Below are positions 9,462 to 18,552 of a DNA stretch of 22,500 nt, piece after piece. How positions within the stretch are numbered: the stretch's first letter is position 1; each line of letters opens with the position of its first letter. The notes beneath the pieces were generated by a model that saw only the letters and a list, made by a program, of their open reading frames with translations, was not told where the DNA came from and searched no databases. The DNA comes from Tubiluchus corallicola (Eukaryota > Priapulida > Priapulimorpha > Priapulimorphida > Tubiluchidae): contig JAQGDQ010000260.1 in the NCBI GenBank assembly GCA_030141605.1, positions 75,001-97,500 on the forward strand. Direction: 5' to 3'. Both the position numbers and the translations under genes were made by a program.

Positions 9462-10071
9462 GTAAGTAAAATTCGCCATTTTTCCTGTTGTTGTTAGCGT
9501 AATTATGCACTCTCTGTGATTTGAACAAAATTGAAAATTCGTTCTCAATTTTGCACACCCACTCTGCATGTACTGTTGTGTAATATTTTGTCACAGGTTT
9601 CTTTAATTCAAATATTTTAAGTCTGTTGCTTTGTTGACTACAGATAGCCATTTTGCAGTTGATATAGACTGTGAAATATTAGATTAACAGAGTTAGATTA
9701 ATGTTAGATTAATATGGGTGTAATAAGCATATAGTTTATTTGCGCATGTTACGTTGTGAATAACACAGTACACCACTTGCATTTGCTTTTTAAATTTTCC
9801 GTAAGCCTGTTACTTTGCTGAATCACTCTTTGCTGCGCAAATCTTATATTTTAATGTCTTGCCTAAAACAGTCATTTTCATTTGTTTATTTGCCTGTTTT
9901 GTCTAATCAGCAGACAAATAGGTCACTGCCACTTTGCCATTTTGTTGCAGCGTCTTTATATTGCAGAGGCTGTTTGTACTTTTGAATTTTGTTTGAGGTC
10001 TTTCAGCTGAACGATTTGTTTTGAGTTGATGTTCAGAACAATGAAACTTTGGCTAAAGTTTGCAATTCCTC
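9462..10071. other. Intron part before the telomere-like tract
   Basis: About 600 bp of AT-rich sequence with nothing recognisable. The minus-strand open frames at 9339-9651 overlap exon j and are shadows. Confidence 0.6.
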
Positions 10072-10082
10072 ACACACACACA
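10071..10082. repeat. (CA)n microsatellite
   Basis: A short run of six CA dinucleotides lies immediately upstream of the telomere-like tract. Confidence 0.85.
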
Positions 10083-10091
10083 AGAAATTGT

Positions 10092-10261
10092 TTAGGGTTA
10101 GGATTAGGATTAGGGTTAGGGTTAGGGTTGGAATTAGGATTAGGGAGTCAGGGTTAGGATTAGGGTTGGGTTAGGGTTAGGGTTAGGGTAAGCGTTGGAA
10201 TTAGGGAGTCTGGGTTAAGGTTAGGATTATGGTTAGGGTTGGGGTTACGGTTCTGGTTAGG
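10092..10261 (+). repeat. Interstitial telomere-like repeat (TTAGGG)n, degenerate
   Basis: About 170 bp of GTTAGGG/GATTAGG variants on the + strand, including perfect runs such as GGGTTAGGGTTAGGG broken by GGAATTAGGGAGTC, which occurs more than once. TTAGGG is the telomere unit of vertebrates and many invertebrates but not of most insects. The tract lies 122 bp upstream of exon k. Degeneracy and internal duplication suggest an old insertion that then expanded. Confidence 0.93.
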
Positions 10262-10383
10262 ATATTTAAATTGTGTGGGAAATTATAAACTCTTACCGAA
10301 ACTTTAGCTAAGGCTATTGTAATTGAGTTTGCAGGTTGTCAATGCAAACAAAATTAGTTGAATTTCTGATGATTGTTTTGTAG

Positions 10384-10530
10384 GTGGCTGGCTCCATTGC
10401 TGTTGCTGCTAGACCTTTACGAGAAGGTGTCACTGGCATCCAAGAGAAAAATGCTGGTGACCAATGTTTGCGCCACGTCCCATACTTGGAAATGGTTTGA
10501 TGACCGAAGTGGACGCTGGTGTGTGTATAG
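10384..10530 (+). CDS. HUWE1: HUWE1 exon k: solenoid end and start of the WWE domain
   Basis: The translation contains WLAPLLLLLDLYEKVSLASK followed by RKM, matching vertebrate [25 protein letters not shown]. It ends TWKWFDDRSGRWCVY, the first strands of the WWE domain with its two defining tryptophans. The acceptor is TTTTGTAG|G. The donor TATAG|GTATTA is weak after position +3. Its last two bases join C of the next exon to encode Ser. Confidence 0.97.
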
Positions 10531-10770
10531 GTATTAAAATTTCTTGCATTTTTCTTGCTACAAAATGTATTTAGCAAAATGAAGTTGATTAATGTATGTA
10601 AATAGGTCTCACAATGATGGAAAACATTAGCAAATAAATAAAATGTTGTATTTATATTATTGTCAAGCCAATGCTTTTGTAAAGTGCATTCTATTTCATC
10701 TACAGTGCTGTAAAATTTTTTTACTATTGTGTGTTTCACTTAAGTTTACGGTTATTTCCATTTCTTCTAG

Positions 10771-10879
10771 CGCAAGCAACAACAGCACAATAGATAATGC
10801 CTACAACGCCGGAGAGACGAGCGTCAGATTTACCGCAGGACGGCGACGTTACACTGTTCACTTCAACTCTATGGTTCAG
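10771..10879 (+). CDS. HUWE1: HUWE1 exon l: WWE domain core
   Basis: The exon encodes [20 protein letters not shown] followed by [16 protein letters not shown], nearly identical to vertebrate [36 protein letters not shown]. The Arg/Tyr-rich GRRRYTV strand is part of the ADP-ribose (iso-ADP-ribose) pocket in WWE domains, so binding of PARylated partners is the likely role. The acceptor is TTTCTTCTAG|C and the donor is CAG|GTAAGA. Confidence 0.98.
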
Positions 10880-11145
10880 GTAAGAGGGCCAACAAGTTTT
10901 CTTTCCCACTATCTTTTGAAAATGTGTAAAAGTGCTTGTAGAGAAGTATTCTTTTGAAGTCGTTTTGTGAATGACCAAAAACATCAGATGTTATCCATCA
11001 GTCCAATAAGCAGGTGATCATTTACGTCATGTGGTAATTTGCTATGAATATGGGCCAGTTCTTCCATGAAACAACGTACAATTTTTATTATAAGGTCACT
11101 ATAATAATGCAGTCATGACTAAAATCACAGTTGACTTAATGTTAG

Positions 11146-11372
11146 GTAAATGAAGAAACTGGTAATAGGCGTCCAGTAATGCTCTCCCTACCCAGCACGA
11201 AGGAGGGAGAGTCTGAAACAAAAGAGAAGGAAGCCACTCCAGTCGAAGACTCGACGGCAGAAAAGAAAGAAGTGATGGAGACTGATGAAAAAGAGGAACC
11301 AAAGGAAAAAGAGAGTCAAAATGGGATGCTAATTATGGGGTTGAGTCATGAACAGAAATGCACTATAACAAG
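11146..11372 (+). CDS. HUWE1: HUWE1 exon m: end of WWE and charged linker
   Basis: It begins VNEETGNRRPVMLSLP, identical in its first 12 residues to vertebrate HUWE1, where it closes the WWE domain. About 40 residues rich in Glu, Lys and Thr follow, poorly conserved and likely disordered. It ends MLIMGLSHEQKCTIT, corresponding to ILIQGLTEDMVTVL, with a split Arg codon. The acceptor is TGTTAG|G and the donor is AAG|GTACGT. Confidence 0.96.
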
Positions 11373-11461
11373 GTACGTGTGCTTGATATATTAGTTTACT
11401 TACTTTGCAATAATCATTGTTAAATGTAAATTCTGTATTACTGACTAGTGATTACAGGATA

Positions 11462-11910
11462 CAGTAAGTCCTCGCTTAACGATGTTAATGTGTTACAGCA
11501 AAATGCGACGTTAAGCGAAACGTTATTAAACAAAGCCAAGACTTCCATACAAAGTAATGTAAAAGAACTGAGATATGTTTCAGAGGAAAAAAAAAATCAA
11601 TGTTGCTTAAATCGTATAAATTAAACATTTTATGAGTTTTACTCATGTTTCTACTGAGTAACTTCTTCCTGCTTGCTTGAAAGTACCTATATAGCTTACT
11701 CGCCTAGCTGGCAGTTTCTCTTTCATCAGTGTTTAAGCCTGGCAGTGGTTAAACGATAAACCATGCAACAGAGTCAAAACCAAGGCCTGGGACGACCTTG
11801 GGAATTTTGTCTAGATAGTTCATCTGGTTGCTATAGCAAAATTCCTTTGCACAAAGTTTGCTTCTAGGTCTCGCTTCATACTAACAGCTAGCATTTAGTG
11901 GTCAGTCGGG
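11462..11910 (+). mobile_element. pogo/Tigger-like MITE, copy 1, 3'-truncated
   Basis: It starts CAGTAAGTCCTCGCTTAACG after a TA dinucleotide and is co-linear with 21196-21705. It stops at GTCAGTCGGG, lacking about 227 bp and the right terminal repeat of the complete copy. The break lies only 70 bp upstream of exon n. There is no coding capacity. Confidence 0.85.
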
Positions 11911-11980
11911 CCATCGGGCTTTGTGCCCTCATTCTTATTTATTATTTTGTTTTAGTTCTTAATGTTGTTTTAATTTGCAG

Positions 11981-12221
11981 GTCATGTGTTAGCTTGATCT
12001 CCATCCCAGCGGATCCCGATACCTTACACGCTGTCATGCGTTTGTGCCTGCGGTTAACAAGAGAGCATGAGTACGCCGTGATTTTCGCTAATATGGGTGG
12101 GCCGCGCATGCTCCTGCAGCTGACTGAGATGTCCGCTTTCACTGGCTTTACCTCCTTAGCTACGCTGTTGATGCGTCACGTTTTAGAGCAGAAGGAAACG
12201 CTTAGACACACGATGGAAAAG
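11981..12221 (+). CDS. HUWE1: HUWE1 exon n: armadillo-like repeats
   Basis: The exon encodes SCVSLISIPADPDTLHAVMR followed by LCLRLTREHEYAVIFA, then FTSLATLLMRHVLE and TLRHTMEK. These match vertebrate [35 protein letters not shown] and [24 protein letters not shown]. The acceptor is TTTGCAG|G with a T-rich tract. The donor AAG|GTTTGG is weak, and the same reading frame continues into the intron for about 40 codons, so intron retention would truncate the protein. Confidence 0.97.
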
Positions 12222-12938
12222 GTTTGGCATAAAGCACTCATTAAACATGGAAATTTTTGCTTATACTCATCCTTGTTTTTATTCCTACAGGTTGTTTGGA
12301 AGTCTTTGTTTAAAAACTTGACTTATAGGATAAAAATGAATTCTAATTGGTAATGGGAAAACAAATTCTTAATATGAAAATTACAGCCAGCACTTAAGAA
12401 TAGACATGCTTTTATTCCAACACGAGCATCTGCTTGTTTGCAACGTTTTGACCATGACACGGTCATGATCATGCAACAATCCATCTAATCAAAATATAGT
12501 GTATATCAGTTACAAAAATCCACATTGTGAAAAGCAAACAAAGCAAAACTAAATGGTATTGTGTAGATTGTGTAGTACATTGTCACATGACAGAAAAATA
12601 AAGTTATTTTACTCCAACACAATTCATTTTCTGGCCAATGCCTGTGAAGTAAAATAAGAGAAACCTTTTTTGCGTGTAACTTTGGTGCCTTCTTAATTTC
12701 AGTTATCAAACATGACACCTTACCCACTCAGCCATGAATTTTGCCTGAGACATTTAAATTTAGTTCCACTTTTTATCACTTTTGTTTGTCCCACTATCAT
12801 TAATTCATCAAAAACTAGTGTTTGTTCCGGCATGGTTCTGTTTCAGTAAAATGACTTTGCAATTCTGCAGATATTTAATAGAAAAGCAGGTAACATGTGG
12901 CTCTGTAAGTCTGTTTAGTGTTTAATGTTGCTGTTTAG
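12222..12938. other. Intron
   Basis: 717 bp. A segment around 12400-12480 contains GCAACGTTTTGACCATGACA, reminiscent of terminal sequences found in some retroelements, but I could not support a family. No exon was seen. Confidence 0.55.
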
Positions 12939-13125
12939 GTTGTTCGTACTGCTACATCGGGAACTGGTTCTCAGGCAAGTGGTGTAGCCTCTGGGAGCAT
13001 GGGCTCACGAGAACTGAACTATGTGTTGCGATTGTTGAGTCCGGCTGCATGTAGAAATGCTGACGCATTTATGTCTGTTGCCAAGGAAACGTTGCGCATC
13101 GCAATGCCGCCCGTGTCTAAACGAG
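12939..13125 (+). CDS. HUWE1: HUWE1 exon o
   Basis: It opens [20 protein letters not shown] followed by [20 protein letters not shown], matching vertebrate [41 protein letters not shown]. It ends [13 protein letters not shown] plus one base of a split Glu codon. The acceptor is GCTGTTTAG|G and the donor is GAG|GTATTA. The Gly/Ser-rich start is a flexible loop and the remainder is helical. Confidence 0.97.
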
Positions 13126-13327
13126 GTATTAAACATATTTAGTACACAGTGAAATAGTTCCTGAAAAATCATTTTGAGGAGTAAGTCTTCTCTTAGTTTT
13201 GTTACTTTTGGCAGACATGAACACTTGGCACTTTCTCTCATTTAATGAGTAGATCTTTCATTTTAGCGTTGAATTTTTGACTGATTTAATTACTAATTAA
13301 ATTAAAGCTCTAAATTTGTTAAATGTG

Positions 13328-13722
13328 AATTAGCCTTTTCACAGTTCCAGCGATTGATGATAATCTTGAAAGGTCAAAGGTTAAGCGTATCAGACAACGC
13401 ATTTGTATACACTTGACAATGCCTCGCAGTCCATGCTGTTATAATAGCAACAGTTTTAACAGCTGGCTAGAACTTTACCTAGTTCATTTTTTCTTGTCAC
13501 CAGGCAAGATCCTGCAAGTAAATCACTCTACGCACTGACAAATGGGTAATTAAGTAAAGTTCACGTAAAACAACTGAATTTACTGAACGGATGCGGCAAA
13601 TGGCTTTGTTTTACACACACGTTACGTGACGGTTGTAGTTAAGACGCATTGCTGTGGTACACTGAACCTTTGACCTACAACAACTATGCATGCGTACAAC
13701 GAAACTATGAAAAGGCTTATTT
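13328..13722. mobile_element. Foldback/MITE-like element with long imperfect inverted arms
   Basis: The left arm starts GAATTAGCCTTTTCACAGTT. The reverse complement of the right arm starts AAATAAGCCTTTTCATAGTT. Similarity continues inward for roughly 100 bp through AGGTCAAAGGTT and a CAACGCAT/CAATGCGT block. The centre (about 13440-13610) is unpaired. No coding capacity, and target duplications are unclear. Confidence 0.65.
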
Positions 13723-14110
13723 AGTTAAAACACGAAAACTATTCAGCAACAAAAACCTGGTAATTACGTTGCTTAAATTGATAAATTGATTTTGCTCCTA
13801 TTCTTGACATGCTAGACTTCATATGTCTCTCTGTATAACGTAATTTGTTGCTGAACCCTTTTGCATGATGAACTTGCAACTTCCTGTGTCCTATAAGTGT
13901 AACACAGTGCCTACTCTCCCAAGTAGCATTATTTAACGATGCCTTGTTTAATGCAGCAATTTACTGGAATGCTTTACTTTGTTAAGTAACAATTAGATAC
14001 ATAGTTACTTATAAGATAAAACAAACTGAAAACCTGGAACATTTTGTTTTTCCACTGGAATTACCATCCTAATTACTTGGTTATTTTCTTAACAGTAGGT
14101 GACCTTGGGT

Positions 14111-14313
14111 ATTAAGGTATACTGCAGGGTGGTGCACTTGGACCATTACTCTTTGAATATTGCATTACCTTTACAGTGATTATTAGCTTAATATGTGCCC
14201 AATTGTTTTTTGCTTTTTTTATATTTTTATGTAAACTTAGACATTAAGGCATAATACAGGGCAGTGCACTTGGACCATTATACTTTGAATATTGAATTAC
14301 TTTATTGTAGTGC
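14111..14313 (+). repeat. Direct duplication, about 70-bp unit, 132 bp apart
   Basis: 14111-14180 and 14243-14313 share ATTAAGG..AT, CAGGG..GTGCACTTGGACCATTA, CTTTGAATATTG and ATTAC at roughly 80% identity by eye. It lies in the 3' part of the intron before exon p. It is either an old tandem duplication or two copies of a short repeat. Confidence 0.8.
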
Positions 14314-14428
14314 TGTTCAAATGTAACTATGCACAATGTACTGCACACGCGTAAGTATGGACCAATTTTTTTTAAAATAATACCTTTTCTTGTATCCTGT
14401 AAAAATAACATTTTTTTAATTTCGATAG

Positions 14429-14593
14429 AAGATGATGATGAGCGGTTACGTGGTCCAAACGTTCCACAAATTCTGAAGAGTTTGCCACCCAAGACACCAG
14501 CTCCTCTTCCGGCTCTGACTCCGTATGCAAAGGAGATGCTGTATGATCTACTGAATGCATTGATCGTGAAAATTGAAGAACCACCTGAAGACG
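14429..14593 (+). CDS. HUWE1: HUWE1 exon p
   Basis: It encodes EDDDERLRGPNVPQILKSLP, then PLPALTPYAKEMLYDLLNAL. This corresponds to vertebrate [46 protein letters not shown]. It ends KIEEPPED plus one base of a split Glu codon. The acceptor TTTCGATAG|A has an interrupted pyrimidine tract, and the donor is ACG|GTATGT. Confidence 0.96.
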
Positions 14594-15301
14594 GTATGTT
14601 GGGCATCTAAATTTCTGTTATTTTTAATTGATTTTATAAAGTTTTTGTAATCAAAAGTTGAAAAACCCATAAAAGGAATATATTAATCTTTGTTTATATG
14701 GTGGAGCTTGTTAAGATTTGAAGAATTGGATTAGGTAATTTTGAAATGTGTTGGTAAATGCAAGTGATTTATTAAGCAGGCTGTATCTCAATAAAACTTA
14801 GTTCTAAATTCTTTTTATCCTGTTGCAATTCGTACTAGCAACAATTCATTATCTCAGTAGATTTGCAATATTCTCTGTATTATACATTTTGCAATAGCAC
14901 CTTATGCAGCAATTGTTTGAATTTACTGCAGCCATTTTTCTTTTATTTGTTTTATTTAACTTTTATTTGTTGTACACAGAAACCGCACAAATTTCATTAT
15001 ATGTATTATAGTGACAAGAATTGCTTACTTACTATTTTGCTATTTCTTGACTGTACTATGTGACGCATATGTACTTACGCATGTGTTAAATTCAGATTTT
15101 GAAATTATTTTTATGGTTGAAACATTGCTCTGTCCACTTGAACAAACTATTTGCACTGAGCAAATGTCTCTAAAAAATTTGCTCAGATCTCTTATCATTA
15201 ATGATGCATAAACATACAACATTTATTTATTTATTACTTATTATTTGTTTATTTATTATTCATTTTACTGTTGAGATTCTTTTTCAATATTTTTGTTTTA
15301 G
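14594..15301. other. Intron
   Basis: 708 bp, strongly AT-rich near the 3' end (TTATTTATTTATTACTTATT). I looked here for a BH3-like exon (L...GD motif) and saw none. The short open frames between 14863 and 15211 have no recognisable similarity. Confidence 0.65.
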
Positions 15302-15420
15302 AATCTAAAGAAGATAAGAAAAAAGACCAGGGGAAAATTATGTCCTCCAGCTCAGCAAACAGTTCACAGACTGATTTTCCTGACATGGATTTACTACAGG
15401 AACTAACAGACAGTCCTCAG
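15302..15420 (+). CDS. HUWE1: HUWE1 exon q: variable Ser-rich linker, end defined by the first of many donors
   Basis: After the split Glu codon the exon reads SKEDKKKDQGK, then SSSSANSSQTDFPDMDLLQE and LTDSPQ. The acceptor TTTTTGTTTTAG|A is strong. The exon end is ambiguous: the same reading frame stays open through ten tandem CAG|GTAAGC donors (15421 to 15772, every 39 bp) before a TGA at 15790, and every one leaves phase 0, compatible with the next exon (17482). The shortest form is given. The longest would end at 15771 and add nine 13-residue units (QVSKTTQELTDSP type). In vertebrates this position carries the BH3-like segment; here no such motif is visible. It is probably a disordered, evolutionarily unstable linker. 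Confidence 0.8.
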
Positions 15421-16540
15421 GTAAGCAAGACAACTCAGGAACTAACAGACAGCCCTCAGGTAAGCAAGACAACTCAGGAACTAACACATAGTCCTCAGGT
15501 AAGCAAGACAACTCAGGAACTAACAGACAGCCCTCAGGTAAGCAAGACAACTCAGGAACTAACAGACAGTCCTCAGGTAAGCAAGACAACTCAGGAACTA
15601 ACAGACAGTCCTCAGGTAAGCAAGACAACTCAGGTACTAACAGACAGTCCTCAGGTAAGCAAGACAACTCAGGAACTAACAGACAGTCCTCAGGTAAGCA
15701 AGACAACTCAGGAACTAACAGACATCCCTCAGGTAAGCAAGACAACTCAGGAACTAACAGACATCTCTCAGGTAAGCAAGACAACTCAATGACTAACGGA
15801 CAGTCCTCAGGTAAGCAAGACAACTCAGGAACTAACAGACATGCCTCAGGTAAGCAAGACAACTCAATGACTAACGGACAGTCCTCAGATAAGCAAGACA
15901 ACCAACTCAGGAACTAACAGATAGTCCTCATGTAAGCAAGGCAACTCAGGAACTAACACATAGTCCTCAGGTAAGCAAGACAACTCAGGAAGTAACACAT
16001 AGTCCTCAGGTAGGCAAGACAACTCAGGAACTAACACATAGTCCTCAGGTAAGCAAGACAACTCAGGAACTAACAGACATCCCTCAGGTAAGCAAGACAA
16101 CTCAGGAACTAACAGACAGTCCTCAGGTAAGCAAGACAACTCAGGAACTAACAGACAGTCCTCAGGTAAGCAAGACAATTCAGGTACTAACAGACAGTCC
16201 TCAGGTAAGCAAGACAACTCAGGAACTAACAGACAGTCCTCAGGTAAGCAAGGCAACTCAGGAACTAACAGACATCCCTCAGGTAAGCAAGACAACTCAG
16301 GAACTAACAGACATCTCTCAGGTAAGCAAGACAACTCAATGACTAACGGACAGTCCTCAGGTAAGCAAGACAACTCAGGAACTAACAGACATGCCTCAGG
16401 TAAGCAAGACAACTCAATGACTAACGGACAGTCCTCAGATAAGCAAGACAACCAACTCAGGAACTAACAGATAGTCCTCAGGTAAGCAAGACAACTCGGG
16501 AACTTTTAGACAGTCCTCAGGTAAGCAAGACAACTGCTGA
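15397..16540 (+). repeat. 39-bp minisatellite (29 units), each with a 5' splice site
   Basis: The unit is CAG|GTAAGCAAGACAACT joined to CAGGAACTAACAGACAGTCCT. Donor positions run from 15421 in 39-bp steps to 15889, then after a 43-bp step 15932 and on to 16439, then 16482 and 16521. Of 29 junctions, 25 are exactly CAG|GTAAGC, one is CAT|GTAAGC, one is CAG|GTAGGC, and two (15889, 16439) are changed to AT. The two 43-bp steps carry the same 4-bp insertion (GACAACCAACTCAG). Units 1-10 are in frame with exon q. A CAATGA variant then puts a stop in frame. Confidence 0.97.
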
Positions 16541-17481
16541 GATCACGAATATTCTTAAATGTCAATAAAAGTGAAGTTTAATGCGGATTTTAAAAACTCA
16601 TGTTATGACATTATGTCATACTTTGTTACAATCATGCATGAATAGTGTGCTCATGTTTTCAAACCTCTTCAAATATTTATGATATATTTCAACAACCATA
16701 TCAAACTTCGTAGGCTGACATGTTTCTTTAAGATAGGCAATTATCTTTTTTGTTTTTTTTTGTGCTAAGATTAGTAAAATGTTAGTGGATCCAGTTAGTT
16801 CTGTTAGTGGATAAGAATACCGCATGACTTATGACAGCTGTACTATGTGACTCGAGACAATAAGACCGACACACTTTGCCAGGATTTCCATAGTTACAAA
16901 CGTTAATAAAATTATTTTGAAACTTTATGCATCCAAATGTTAGGGATAAATATAAATAAAACCTATGATAGTATTTTGTTGTGGCAAACATCTATAATTA
17001 TCAGAAAATCGATAAGTTTTTCTTTCGAAATTGTATGAATTTGCTGTACAGGCTATCAGCAACAATTCCCAGTATATTGTCTTTAATTGTACCATGTTGT
17101 TTAATAATGCTTCTGATACAATTCTCTGTGGATGTAGAATGAAAACAGAAACGATTTTTTCTTATGATTATTTTTGATTGGGAACATATGTTCATGATTG
17201 TCATTAATCAATATAGTTTTAAGTTGGTTTTCTGTTTATAAACTATATGGACATCACAACATTTTCTTGATGATTGTAGTGCTGAATAAAGATGGTGATT
17301 GAAAAGAACAGGAATTTTTCACTGGTGTTGAAACAATATTTGATTTGAAATAGCTGTGCAAAATGTCACGCTATTGGTATTGGCATATGATGCGGTTTCC
17401 AGCACGTTCAATTCAAATGGACATTAAATGCGTTCATTTGTCTCTGTGCAACTTTATTTACTCATTCTACATTTGTTTAAG
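16541..17481. other. Intron remainder after the minisatellite
   Basis: 940 bp of AT-rich sequence. An AATAAA at 16564 lies just after the array. No transposon or exon was recognised. The intron ends CATTTGTTTAAG before exon r. Confidence 0.6.
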
Positions 17482-17706
17482 GTTGGAAGGATCACTGTTG
17501 TTGCTAATCTACAGGGCAAGGTCAAATCGAAGGACACTACGACAAAAGATACTAAAGCTGACAAGGCGGCTAAGAAAAATCGACCCCTAGTGTCTAAATC
17601 AGCAATATGTCGTATCCTAGCTGAGTTGGTGAAGTCATATACCGGCTGTGCGAGCCTCATTGCTCAACACACCTATCATTCTGGGCAGAGTGAACTGATT
17701 ACTGAG
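17482..17706 (+). CDS. HUWE1: HUWE1 exon r
   Basis: The exon has 75 codons, phase 0/0. The first 45 residues are basic and low in complexity (VGRITVVANLQGKVKSKDTT, then KADKAAKKNRP). They correspond to the vertebrate Lys/Gly-rich linker ending GKGSKPLMP. The second half, ICRILAELVKSYTGCASLIA followed by QHTYHSGQSELITE, matches [33 protein letters not shown]. The acceptor TTTGTTTAAG|G has A at -3, and the donor GAG|GTTTGT is weak. The exact acceptor is less sure than the conserved half. Confidence 0.92.
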
Positions 17707-18083
17707 GTTTGTGTATATTTGTTAACTCAATGGTTTAACTTTAACTGGACAGAGAGTGTTTTTGATGTCTAAAGACAACTTTTGAAGTGAATATGCTGAA
17801 GTTTATTTTAATAGTTTGTAAAAATGAATTGGTGGCAAATGCTGTTTTGGTATGCATAAATATATAAATCTATAGGTTACGATCATTAATTAGCTAGGTT
17901 ACCAACCACAGTCATAATTTAACTAATTAATTAAATTAACTACTTTAACGGTGTTAGAAATTTTTATGGTCTCGACTAGTCTTAAATTGATTATACTAAT
18001 TGCAGTATTAGTCGCAATATAAAATTGCTAAATTTAAATGCAATCAAATGTGAAAATAAATAATTTATTTATCTGTGTAATAG
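17707..18083. other. Intron
   Basis: 377 bp of very AT-rich sequence (TTAATTAA runs near 17925). No element was recognised. Confidence 0.7.
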
Positions 18084-18243
18084 CCGTGTGCTGCCCTGGC
18101 ATTTGTACTGGACAATCTCTTGCCTGCCGGTCAGCAGTCTTCCGATGACGACTGTCCAGCTTTAGCCAGGGTGTTACTAGCCTCCATTGCCGCATGCAAT
18201 AACTCTCCCGATGCACAAACGTCATTGGTCACGGACATACGGG
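18084..18243 (+). CDS. HUWE1: HUWE1 exon s
   Basis: It encodes PCAALAFVLDNLLP, then DDDCPALARVLLASIAACNN and SPDAQTSLVTDIR, matching vertebrate DCSVLAFVLDHLLP...[31 protein letters not shown]. The acceptor is TAATAG|C and the donor GGG|GTAGGA is a weak match to consensus. It ends with one base of a split Gly codon. Helical solenoid. Confidence 0.97.
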
Positions 18244-18552
18244 GTAGGAATACGTGTTCTTCAATTTTTTTGCTTTTCATAATAAATAGCATTCGGTGTT
18301 CAGTGAATTCGGTTTATAGTGTTTGCGGCTTCTTTCTTGGTGCAATAGTGTAGAAACAGACACCTGTTTCCTGATGTCTTTTTTCCATTTTAAACTTAAA
18401 AGGTGCATGTAACTATTTAATATTTGTAATTACTCATGCCCTTTCATGAAACTACAAGTGTTCAAGTGCTTCGTAAATTTTTAAACAGTGGTACTGTTTA
18501 GTGAGCTTAGTTTGGGTCGAATCTTTGAGCACATTAATTGATATTATTAAGA

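Noticed and set aside
10314-10739. Minus-strand open frame of 141 codons.
   Set aside because: It lies opposite exon k (WWE start) and its introns, and its product shows no recognisable family. Plus-strand coding there is certain.
12400-12660. Possible retroelement end (GCAACGTTTTGACC with a downstream GGTCATGATC).
   Set aside because: The motif is short, only one copy is visible, and no coding remnant supports a family call.
15338-16451. Two minus-strand open frames of 187 and 188 codons with a repeated Cys/Leu-rich product.
   Set aside because: They are antisense shadows of the 39-bp array (multiple of three, no stop in that frame). Their near-identity simply reflects the 550-bp duplication.
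15397-16540. Regular repeat array resembling CRISPR.
   Set aside because: There are no unique spacers. The units are head-to-tail without intervening variable sequence, and the context is an animal gene.
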